A stretch of 24,743 bases of DNA, taken from the NCBI GenBank assembly GCA_016715815.1, contig JADJXN010000012.1, forward strand, positions 1-24,743. The letters are read 5' to 3'. The notes under the pieces are model-generated. The model was not told where the DNA came from, did no database searches, and was given only the letters and a program-made list of their open reading frames with translations. Positions within the stretch are counted from its first letter, which is position 1. Each line of letters starts with the position of its first letter. The DNA comes from Oligoflexia bacterium. Its GTDB lineage: Bacteria; Bdellovibrionota; Bdellovibrionia; JABDDW01. The position numbers and the translations under genes were made by a program. Below, piece by piece: positions 15,085 through 21,739 of the stretch.

Positions 15085-16734
15085 ATGCTCTCTTTATTTT
15101 TTTTAACTTTTATTTCAAGCGCTCAGAGTGTCTTTTATAGTCATCCTGCAACAGAGTTATTTATTTACGAAGACACAGATTGTACTTTTACACTAAATAA
15201 AACCAATTCATGTGAAAAACTTATTAAAGATAAATTGCCAAAAAACGCAGTCATTTGGGATTGTGGCAAAACAAATAAAATGGGTGAGTGTAATTACCAA
15301 AAGCGTGAGCAAAAAAACCCAGAGACAAATTTACCATTATCTTATGTGGAATATTATTATTTTAACGCTGTTGAGACGGATTTGGGTGATGGAAAGGTTG
15401 TCAATGTCTGTGAAGAAATAGATCCCACCCATGGTGAAACATATAATGATATTGTTAAAAAAATTCTACACAAAGGTCTTTTACAAAAACAAACTAGAGA
15501 AAAAATATTTGAACAAATTGATAGGTATTTAAATAAAAAAACTTTTACTCAAGTTTTTGACAAAGTGGCCGGAAAAAAAATAAAAAAGGCAATATTTCGT
15601 CAAGATTGTTTTCTACATGACAGGGGCTGGGCCCTAAACAATTTTTTAGTGCCCACTGGAAGTACTGATTTAAATACCCTAGAGGCAGCGGCCATTGATA
15701 ATTGTACGGATTGTAAATCTGCAGCTAAAACAGCAGCACAAGCATTATTAGCAGATATGGAGAGGGTTACGGCTGAATTGGAGCATCTAGAAAAAGTAGA
15801 TAAAAAACAAACTGCAAAAATGATAGACACTTGTAATGGCGTTTTTGAGCTGCAAAATATCACAGTTAAATTTGAAAAAACAAAATCAGGTTGTAAAATT
15901 AGTTTTCCAAAAGGGTGTGAGCCACACAACCGGCTTCTTAAAATGGAGGAATTAAGTAATAATATTTTGTTTAATGCTAACACCAAGGCAGAAGAGAAGT
16001 GCCGAGATGTAGATGCCTCTTTTAGAGACCAATGTGGGCTTAGTCCCGGGCTTAAAAATAAAGAAAATCAATTTGAGCGTTTTAAAGATGTGCGCAAAAA
16101 GGTGAATGATGTACTGAAGCATCAAAGTACAAAAAATCGCATTTCTGAGGGTATTATGATGTGCCTATTTAACATTGAAACTACAAATTATGATGCTTCA
16201 AAGGTAAATTACACCGTATGTGACCCAAAATATTATGATGTTAATAGCAACTTAAAAAAACGTAAAAAACTTGGTGTGACAAAACCAACAGACTATATTT
16301 TTAAGGGGGCTCAATCAAGTGCCCATGGTTTAGGGCAGGTAACGTTAGAGCAGGCCTGTTTTACTGTAAGGGGTAATCCTCATCTATACCCAGAAATTAA
16401 AAATGCAGATCAACTTGATTGTAAATCACCAGATGGCAAAAGAGGTGTGCTTGATTTATTTTTTAGAAGTGGTGAAGATGAGAGCATTCAAATCAAACTC
16501 TCGCGGGATACATTAAAAGATAAATTAATAGCAGCCAGCGGTCATATGCCAACTGCGATTAAATATTATAATGGTGATGACAAGAATGGGAACTTTGTGA
16601 ATTTTGTAACAAGTTGCTCTTATTGTTTTAATAAGCCCCCAAAGACAAAAAAATGGGATGATCAAGATATTTACAGCTGCATACTAAGAACAAGACACTC
16701 AATACTAAGCACTAAGAAGGAAGAGTCAGATTGA
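15085..16734 (+). CDS. Exported lytic-transglycosylase-like paralogue C (best-preserved motifs)
   Basis: Starting at ATG 15085 (a TTG sits just before) the protein is 549 residues with signal peptide MLSLFFLTFISSAQS. The N-terminal region is Cys-rich and differs from A and B. NCTDCKSAA (206-214) matches paralogue B, and DTCNGVF ... SGCKISFPKGCEP matches the middle Cys domain of A and B. The C-terminal third has the lysozyme/SLT signature: putative catalytic E365 in FNIETTNYDASK, SSAHGLGQVT (411-420, the SLT GLxQ motif) and AIKYYNGDDKNG (491-502, the SLT YNxG motif). Lytic transglycosylases cleave the peptidoglycan glycan strand, so periplasmic or secreted cell-wall cleavage is the best guess. 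The insert between Glu and GLGQ is longer than in classic SLT domains. It overlaps the next gene by TTGA. Confidence 0.83.
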   Translation: MLSLFFLTFISSAQSVFYSHPATELFIYEDTDCTFTLNKTNSCEKLIKDKLPKNAVIWDCGKTNKMGECNYQKREQKNPETNLPLSYVEYYYFNAVETDLGDGKVVNVCEEIDPTHGETYNDIVKKILHKGLLQKQTREKIFEQIDRYLNKKTFTQVFDKVAGKKIKKAIFRQDCFLHDRGWALNNFLVPTGSTDLNTLEAAAIDNCTDCKSAAKTAAQALLADMERVTAELEHLEKVDKKQTAKMIDTCNGVFELQNITVKFEKTKSGCKISFPKGCEPHNRLLKMEELSNNILFNANTKAEEKCRDVDASFRDQCGLSPGLKNKENQFERFKDVRKKVNDVLKHQSTKNRISEGIMMCLFNIETTNYDASKVNYTVCDPKYYDVNSNLKKRKKLGVTKPTDYIFKGAQSSAHGLGQVTLEQACFTVRGNPHLYPEIKNADQLDCKSPDGKRGVLDLFFRSGEDESIQIKLSRDTLKDKLIAASGHMPTAIKYYNGDDKNGNFVNFVTSCSYCFNKPPKTKKWDDQDIYSCILRTRHSILSTKKEESD

Positions 16735-17189
16735 AGATATTTATATTAATATTTACATTTTTTAATTTAAATGCCTTAAAAGAAAAGTGGGACATTAACA
16801 TTCAATCTGAAAACCAAGCAGATACAATGGTTGTAATGGATATTATTAAAAAAGAGGAAATATTTAAATTTAATGCAACAGCTGAGGCGCCCAGATTTAA
16901 AGAAGCAGAAGAGCTATATTTTAAAAACAAAAACAAAAGTATTCTTATTACTCGCTGGTCAAGAGGCGCCCACAGTGAGGTAATTAGAGTGTTTGATCCT
17001 TTAAAAAAGCAAAATCAACTTATTAAAGAAATTGTTACTAGCTGGCCAGCTAGCTATAAAATTCAAAATAACAAACTGGTATTTCTAATACCGGTAGACA
17101 AGTATGATGGCACTAAACCAAAAAATGTAAAGCTTGAGTGGGATCCGTTTAGTTCTTCTGGCAATCAAGAGGTTCTGAAAAATCAGTAA
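16731..17189 (+). CDS. Small exported GAHS-motif protein E, partner of C
   Basis: This 152-residue protein uses a TTG start overlapping the stop of C (TTGA), mirroring the D/B arrangement. It starts MKIFILIFTFFNLNALK, a signal-peptide-like segment without a clean cleavage site. The central ILITRWSRGAHSEVIRVFDP aligns with D, followed by SYKIQNNKLVF like YEILEGKIKI in D, and VKLEWDP near the end. Unlike D it has no Cys. Its last 41 bases overlap the convergent TolB-like gene, and the Ser/Asn-rich tail after WDP is encoded there, so this tail may be a recent extension. Function is unknown. Confidence 0.75.
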   Translation: MKIFILIFTFFNLNALKEKWDINIQSENQADTMVVMDIIKKEEIFKFNATAEAPRFKEAEELYFKNKNKSILITRWSRGAHSEVIRVFDPLKKQNQLIKEIVTSWPASYKIQNNKLVFLIPVDKYDGTKPKNVKLEWDPFSSSGNQEVLKNQ

Positions 17190-18108
17190 CATAAATTTGG
17201 TTTTTGCCAGTTTTATTGCTGGTAAAGGCTATTTTTTTACCATCTCTTGAAAAGCTTGGAAAATATTCTGATTCAGTTGAATAAGTAATGCGCTTTAAAC
17301 ATTTACCATCAACTGAAATAGTATAAAGCTCATAATTATTTTTATCCGCACGGTTTGAAGAGAAAATTATTTTTTTACTATTTGGATGCCAGTAAGGCGA
17401 ATTGTTAATATTTTCTCCAGTTGTTAATTGAACAGCATGGCTTCCGTCTGTATTGGCTATATAAAGGTGGCCAGCAGCTACATAAACAATCTTTTGGCTG
17501 TTATTTGAAAGCATAGGGCTAGTATTAGGCAAATGATTATTAGAGATTTTACGAATATTTCTGCCATTTGAGTTCATGACATAAATATCTGAATTACCCC
17601 CTCTAAAAGAGGTAAAAATAATTTTATCTCCGGCGCGAGAATATCGCCCTTCTGCATCGTAGCCTGGTGTTTTTGTCAACCTTCTAATGTGACTTCCGTC
17701 AATATCTGCAGAGTAAATTTCAAAAGGTAAAAAAGAATTTCTTCCCGCTTTTGAAAGCTCTGCTGCACGTTCTTTGATTTCATCAGTAGTGGAGGAATAA
17801 ATTATTTTTGTTCCAAAGTGAGAGTAAGAAGCGCAAGAATCATCCCCATCATTATGGGTGATGCGCTTTTCAACTTTGGTTGCAATATCTACTACATAAA
17901 CTTGTGAGTTTTCATGATTTGGTCTTTTTTTATTTTGATAAATAATTTTTTTATCGTCTGCTGAAAATGCAGGTTCAGAACTTTCGCCTAAAAATGTAAG
18001 CTGCGTAGCTGCTAGTGGCGCGTAGCCTTGCGGCGGAGGTGGCACTTTAAGGGGGGCACTTTTACAGCTTGCTAAAAAAATTAAAATTAAAAAGATAAGT
18101 ACTTTCAA
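17149..18108 (-). CDS. TolB-like beta-propeller lipoprotein
   Basis: I prefer the TTG at 18108, two bases after the mutY stop, with AAAAGG about nine bases upstream; a TTG at 18117 would overlap mutY by eight bases. The 319-residue protein starts with a lipoprotein signal ending in the lipobox LASC (Cys15), so it is anchored in a membrane facing the periplasm. The rest is a series of PD40/WD40-like blades: EPAFSADDKKIIYQNK, ASYSHFGTKIIYSS, GRYSRAGDKIIFTSFRGG, SPMLSNNSQKIVYV, SPYWHPNSKKIIFSSNR and FPSFSRDGKKIAFTSNKTG. Such propellers occur in TolB and in TolB-like surface proteins that bind partners. It is not tolB itself, since no D1 domain or tol-pal genes are present. It forms an operon with mutY. 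Confidence 0.85.
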   Translation of the reverse strand: MKVLIFLILIFLASCKSAPLKVPPPPQGYAPLAATQLTFLGESSEPAFSADDKKIIYQNKKRPNHENSQVYVVDIATKVEKRITHNDGDDSCASYSHFGTKIIYSSTTDEIKERAAELSKAGRNSFLPFEIYSADIDGSHIRRLTKTPGYDAEGRYSRAGDKIIFTSFRGGNSDIYVMNSNGRNIRKISNNHLPNTSPMLSNNSQKIVYVAAGHLYIANTDGSHAVQLTTGENINNSPYWHPNSKKIIFSSNRADKNNYELYTISVDGKCLKRITYSTESEYFPSFSRDGKKIAFTSNKTGKNQIYVTDFSEPLDCQKN

Positions 18109-18109
18109 A

Positions 18110-19087
18110 TTAAACAACCTTTTTTAAAATTTTCTCTGTTACGCTACTTGTGCCAAACTTATTTAAGTTTTCCATTTTAAACCATTTAACCGATAGATGC
18201 CTTGGCACATAATTTAGTTTTTTGATTTTAACATAGATCTGATGCTTGGTAATAGAGTGTTTTAATTGCCAGCCCTTTGTTGGCTTGGCTTTAAGCTTTT
18301 TGGCACTGCCAGGAAAAACCCACATGTTTTTTAGCCAGGGTGTCCCATTATTATTTTTAATAAAGGCGTATTTGTTGTTTTTTTTAACTACATAAATTTC
18401 CCAAAGCCATGGTTCACACTTTTGCGTTTTAACCTTTACAGGCCTTTGATCAAAACTTGAATTTTTAAAGCTTAAACAATATTGCTGTACAGGGCAAAGG
18501 CTACACATTGGTTTTTTGGGGGTGCAAATAAGTGCCCCTAATTCCATCATAGCTTGATTATGTAGCGATGGAATTTGCCCTGTAATTAAAAGTTCAGCTT
18601 TAGATTTAATTTTATTTAAAACTTTCTTTTTTCCAACATCTTCAGAAATATCAAAAATGCGTGTAATTACTCGAATCACATTGCCATCAACTACAGCGAC
18701 CCTTTCTTCAAAGGCAATGCTACTTATAGCTGCTGCGGTGTAAGGCCCAATGCCCTTAATTTTTAAAAGCTCAGAATAATTTTGAGGAAATTTTTTTAAT
18801 TGCAAAATCTGTTTTGCGCCAAGGTGTAAATTTCTGGCCCGCGAGTAGTAGCCAAGACCTGTCCACAGACTTAATACTTTTTCCTCTTTGGCATTGGCTA
18901 AATCTTTTACTGTGGGGAACTCACTTATAAAACGTTCAAAATAAGGAATAACAACTTTAACTAAGGTTTGCTGCAACATGACTTCTGAGAGCCATATTTT
19001 ATAAGGGTCTTTTGATTGTCTCCACGGCAGCACTCTTTTGTGTTGGCTATACCAATTATTTAGGGCTATGCTTAGTTTGCTATGCAA
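18110..19087 (-). CDS. mutY: A/G-specific adenine DNA glycosylase MutY
   Basis: This 325-residue base-excision enzyme removes adenine mispaired with 8-oxoguanine. It shows LPWRQSKDPYKIWLSEVMLQQT (residues 20-41) with catalytic E35, WTGLGYYSRARNLH, the helix-hairpin-helix LLKIKGIGPYTAAAI (107-121), catalytic D134 in VVDGNVIRV, and the [4Fe-4S] cysteines C188, C195, C198 and C204 in the canonical C-x6-C-x2-C-x5-C spacing. The C-terminal 110 residues form the shorter NUDIX-like 8-oxoG recognition domain, with PWLKNMWVFPGS. AAGAGG lies 10 bases upstream of the start. The start codon shares the hexamer ATGCAT with the divergent ureohydrolase gene. The downstream lipoprotein gene is effectively contiguous. 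Confidence 0.95.
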   Translation of the reverse strand: MHSKLSIALNNWYSQHKRVLPWRQSKDPYKIWLSEVMLQQTLVKVVIPYFERFISEFPTVKDLANAKEEKVLSLWTGLGYYSRARNLHLGAKQILQLKKFPQNYSELLKIKGIGPYTAAAISSIAFEERVAVVDGNVIRVITRIFDISEDVGKKKVLNKIKSKAELLITGQIPSLHNQAMMELGALICTPKKPMCSLCPVQQYCLSFKNSSFDQRPVKVKTQKCEPWLWEIYVVKKNNKYAFIKNNNGTPWLKNMWVFPGSAKKLKAKPTKGWQLKHSITKHQIYVKIKKLNYVPRHLSVKWFKMENLNKFGTSSVTEKILKKVV

Positions 19088-20014
19088 TTTAAACCTCTTG
19101 AAGGAAGAAAATACCCCCGATTTTCAGCAATTAAAACATTTTTTAGATTGCCTGAGGCAAAACCAACGCAGAATTTTGATGTGGCTTTATTTGGCGTTCC
19201 TTTTGATGGCGGAGCTTCTTATAGAGTGGGGCAGCGCTTTGGACCACAGGGTGTAAGAGAGCTTTCTTCTTTAGGTAGAGGCTACCACTGGGAAAAAAGC
19301 ATAAACATTTTCGAAAAATTAAAAATTGCTGATGTGGGAGATGCCCCAACAGTGCCTATAGATTTAAAACAAACCTATGCTCGGGTTGAGGCTTTTGTTT
19401 TAGATTTATTAAAAAATAAAAAAAAATTTATCGCCTGTGGGGGAGATCATTCCATCACACTTCCAATTTTGCGAGCATTTCATAAAAAACATAAAAAACC
19501 CCTAGCTCTGATACACTTTGATGCCCACTTTGATACTTATCCACCAGCTTGGGACTGTGAATACCACCACGGTACATTTGCAAGGCATGCTGTTATAGAA
19601 GGCCTAGTGGATCCTAAAAAAATGGTTCAAATTGGAATTAGAGGGCCTTTTGCTGTGAAAGAAGATGCCGAGTTTTGTAAAAAACAAGGCATTAAAGTTT
19701 TTAGTGTTGATGATGTAAGGCAACAAGGAATTTCAAAAATTATTAGTCAACTTCCTAAATTTGGCACAACACCCACCTATGTTAGCTTTGATGTAGATTG
19801 CTTAGACCCAGCATTTGCCCCGGGCACAGGGACTCCTGTCATAGGGGGGCTGACAAGTTATGAGGTGCAAATGCTTTTGCGCGCACTTCCAAAATTAAAT
19901 CTTGTTGGTGCAGATGTGGTAGAAATTATTCCTCAGTATGATCCAACCCAAATTACTCAGCTCTTAGCTGTTGATGTGATGTTTGAACTATTAGCCCAAT
20001 TTGCCAGAAGATAA
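19082..20014 (+). CDS. speB: Agmatinase-type ureohydrolase
   Basis: This 310-residue ureohydrolase has the binuclear manganese ligands GGDHSIT (H123), DAHFD (D147, H149, D151) and SFDVDCLDP (D237, D239), plus FGVPFDGGASYRVGQRFGPQGVRE at the N-terminus and HHGT (163-165) near the active site. GTGTPVIGGLTSYEVQ is typical of agmatinases, which hydrolyse agmatine to putrescine and urea; formimidoylglutamase, guanidinobutyrase or guanidine hydrolase activity is possible, so the symbol is less certain than the family. No arginine decarboxylase is in view. The ATG overlaps the mutY start on the opposite strand. It has no Shine-Dalgarno site, and its promoter must lie inside mutY. The sequence after the stop is strongly A-rich. 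Confidence 0.87.
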   Translation: MQFKPLEGRKYPRFSAIKTFFRLPEAKPTQNFDVALFGVPFDGGASYRVGQRFGPQGVRELSSLGRGYHWEKSINIFEKLKIADVGDAPTVPIDLKQTYARVEAFVLDLLKNKKKFIACGGDHSITLPILRAFHKKHKKPLALIHFDAHFDTYPPAWDCEYHHGTFARHAVIEGLVDPKKMVQIGIRGPFAVKEDAEFCKKQGIKVFSVDDVRQQGISKIISQLPKFGTTPTYVSFDVDCLDPAFAPGTGTPVIGGLTSYEVQMLLRALPKLNLVGADVVEIIPQYDPTQITQLLAVDVMFELLAQFARR

Positions 20015-20048
20015 AAAAATTAAAAATTCTGTAAAAATAAAAAATTAT

Positions 20049-20202
20049 TTGAAAATGCTAATACAGCTAATAAACTTTTTACCAAGCAAGAGACTATAAA
20101 AAAATCTCTTAGTTTCCTAAAAGCTATTGTGACGTCCTTTTACCATCCATTGGGGATGAATTTTCGGAGTCCAAGAATTTTTATAACTAGGAGGTCTTTT
20201 TT
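20049..20202 (+). promoter_or_regulatory. Candidate promoter and structured leader of the 20203 gene
   Basis: TTGAAA (20049-20054) and TAAACT (20071-20076) form a weak promoter with a 16-base spacer. The following leader of about 120 bases can fold AAGAGA/TCTCTT, then CATCC/GGATG nested within ACGTCC/GGAGT, before AGGAGG and the ATG. No known riboswitch consensus was recognised. Confidence 0.3.
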
Positions 20203-20610
20203 ATGAAAAGCCTATTACTTTTATCCTCACTATTTTTAGCTTCAACAACCTATGCAAGTGGTTTTACTTGCACCGGCCAAGGCTTTAACGTGCAAATGTA
20301 CAATAACACTCAACCTGCAAAAGGGATCCATAACCCAGCAGTACTTGTTGTAAGCCATCAGCAGCATGGAACATTGGCAGTTCTTAGAGGCGATGAGATT
20401 CAAAAATGGAATACACCTCAGTCAATTAGCTACTCTGGCCAAACTAATGCTTATCAAACAGGGAGATTTGTTTTTGCTCACTTGTTCGTTTCAAAACAAC
20501 CACTTGGCGGAGCTAATAGTTCTCAAAGAGCCGGCAATTTGACCGTGAGAATGGATAAAAAGGAGCTCTCAGCAAGAGTCGTTTGTGAGCGCTATCTAAA
20601 GCATAACTAG
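20203..20610 (+). CDS. Small exported protein of unknown function
   Basis: This 135-residue protein has a strong ribosome site (AGGAGG, eight bases before ATG) and a clear signal peptide (MKSLLLLSSLFLASTTYA-SGF), so it is exported. The mature domain of about 115 residues starts FTCTGQGFNVQMYN and ends ARVVCERYLKHN. Three Cys are not present; the two that are (one at each end) likely close a single disulfide. The body is rich in strands and polar residues (NTPQSISYSGQTNAYQTG, SQRAGNLTVRMD), suggesting a compact beta fold. I do not recognise the family. It has its own leader and the next gene follows after 60-80 bases. Confidence 0.8.
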   Translation: MKSLLLLSSLFLASTTYASGFTCTGQGFNVQMYNNTQPAKGIHNPAVLVVSHQQHGTLAVLRGDEIQKWNTPQSISYSGQTNAYQTGRFVFAHLFVSKQPLGGANSSQRAGNLTVRMDKKELSARVVCERYLKHN

Positions 20611-20675
20611 CTGAAATTATTAAATTAACATTATGCATTAAAAATGCCGATAAGACTTTGGGCCAAGGGGGATGT

Positions 20676-20975
20676 GTGCGTATTGAAAACATGAACCTGA
20701 TACCAAATAAATCGGATCCGGTTAAGCCTACACATAAAGTTATTAAACAAGAAGATCTTGTTGTGAGTAAAGTTGCCCCTGCAAAGGAGCCGCAAGATAG
20801 CTTGCAGCAAGACAGACATGCGCCTACTGAGCATCTGATTGATTTTATTGAAAAAAGAAAAAAGCACATAGCTGAGAAAAATAGGCAAATGGCCAAAAGT
20901 TTTAAAAAGATTATTGTGACTTTAAATACAGACTTTGAAAAACAAAAAGGGGTAGCGCTTAATGTAAAAGCCTAA
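20676..20975 (+). CDS. Small charged cytoplasmic protein, unknown function
   Basis: This roughly 99-residue product probably starts at GTG 20676, preceded by AAGGGGGA; alternatives are TTG 20658 and ATG 20691 (MNLIPNKSD). It has no signal peptide. The N-terminal half is disordered and Pro/Lys-rich (PVKPTHKVIKQED), and the C-terminal half is a charged helix (HLIDFIEKRKKHIAEKNRQMAKSFKKII). A perfect sigma-28 -10 box, GCCGATAA, sits at 20646-20653, but the -35 position (20627-20634) is not a match. Flagellar co-expression is therefore only a hint. No family recognised. Confidence 0.6.
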   Translation: MRIENMNLIPNKSDPVKPTHKVIKQEDLVVSKVAPAKEPQDSLQQDRHAPTEHLIDFIEKRKKHIAEKNRQMAKSFKKIIVTLNTDFEKQKGVALNVKA

Positions 20976-21100
20976 ATAAACCCTATGTCTAGTTGCTTTA
21001 GTGCATAGACTTTGAAAAAATAAAAGAAGGTGGTAGGAGGGGGTGGGCCTTCAGTAATACAGCAACTCATGCGCTCGTTTTAAATTCTACATACGAGCCA

Positions 21101-21589
21101 ATGAAGGTAGTAAATTGGCAAAAAGCCATGACTCTGCTTTTTCAAGGAAAAGTAGAGGTGATTGAGGAACACGATGCCTGTGTTCGTACGGTTAAATTTA
21201 CGTTTAAAGTCCCAAGTGTTTTAAAACTAAAAAACTTCGTAAAAACCTACTCGCAAAATTACATTCGTTTCTCAAGAGAGAATATCTATATTCGTGACGG
21301 ATATAAGTGCCAATATTGTTACCAAAAATTTTCTCAAAGACACCTTACTCTTGACCACGTCATACCCGTTGTACAAGGTGGTGAGAAAAATTGGGAAAAT
21401 ATTGTGACCTCTTGTGTGCCCTGTAACCAAAAAAAGGGTGGCCGTACTCCACAACAAGCAAATATGCGGCTTTTTAAAAAGCCCTCAATTCCACAGTGGC
21501 TTCCCACTGTTCAAGTTCGTCTCTCATTTGCCCACGCACCTGAATCTTGGAAGGTGTATTTATCTGTCACCACAGGTACAGGTTACTAA
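21101..21589 (+). CDS. HNH endonuclease, N-terminus apparently out of frame
   Basis: The clear HNH domain has CQYC (zinc pair), LTLDHVIPVVQGG with the catalytic His, NWENIVTSCVPCNQKKGG with the second Cys pair, and RTPQQANMRL. This is the stand-alone HNH family with an N-terminal LNxxYEPL...W..A..LL..GKAEV region. From ATG 21101 the protein is 162 residues, but the conserved start of the family, read as ALVLNSTYEPM, is encoded upstream in the same frame (21071-21100) where no ATG, GTG or TTG exists back to the stop at 20999. An ATG at 21069 is in another frame and a single missing base would restore M-R-x-VLNSTYEP. It may be a frameshifted gene, use a rare start, or carry a sequencing error. 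Role unknown; these nucleases are common single genes. Confidence 0.75.
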   Translation: MKVVNWQKAMTLLFQGKVEVIEEHDACVRTVKFTFKVPSVLKLKNFVKTYSQNYIRFSRENIYIRDGYKCQYCYQKFSQRHLTLDHVIPVVQGGEKNWENIVTSCVPCNQKKGGRTPQQANMRLFKKPSIPQWLPTVQVRLSFAHAPESWKVYLSVTTGTGY

Positions 21590-21672
21590 TTAATAGACTT
21601 AATAACTAACGCCTTTAAAGTTCATCTAATTTGTTGATCTCTTTGACGATTTTATCTATTTAACGCACAGAC

Positions 21673-21699
21673 TAAAGTACTAACGCAATGCGCCGATAA
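21673..21699 (+). promoter_or_regulatory. Sigma-28 (FliA) promoter of first flagellin gene
   Basis: TAAAGTAC (21673-21680), an 11-base spacer and GCCGATAA (21692-21699) match the sigma-28 consensus TAAAGTTT-N11-GCCGATAA at 14 of 16 positions. Transcription would start near 21706, about 34 bases before the ATG. Confidence 0.93.
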
Positions 21700-21705
21700 G
21701 TTACT

Positions 21706-21729
21706 TGCAAGCCGGGACAGGGTCTTGCA
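21706..21729 (+). promoter_or_regulatory. Leader hairpin of first flagellin mRNA
   Basis: TGCAAG (21706-21711) pairs perfectly with CTTGCA (21724-21729), closing a 12-base loop CCGGGACAGGGT. The stem ends directly at the AGGGGGA ribosome site. The loop is complementary to the loop of a hairpin in the second flagellin leader (22871-22883). Confidence 0.55.
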
Positions 21730-21739
21730 GGGGGACGTT

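Noticed and set aside
20981..21010. Terminator after the 20676 gene (GTCTA/TAGAC stem)
   Set aside because: Only five base pairs with a 14-base loop and a three-T tail; too weak to call.
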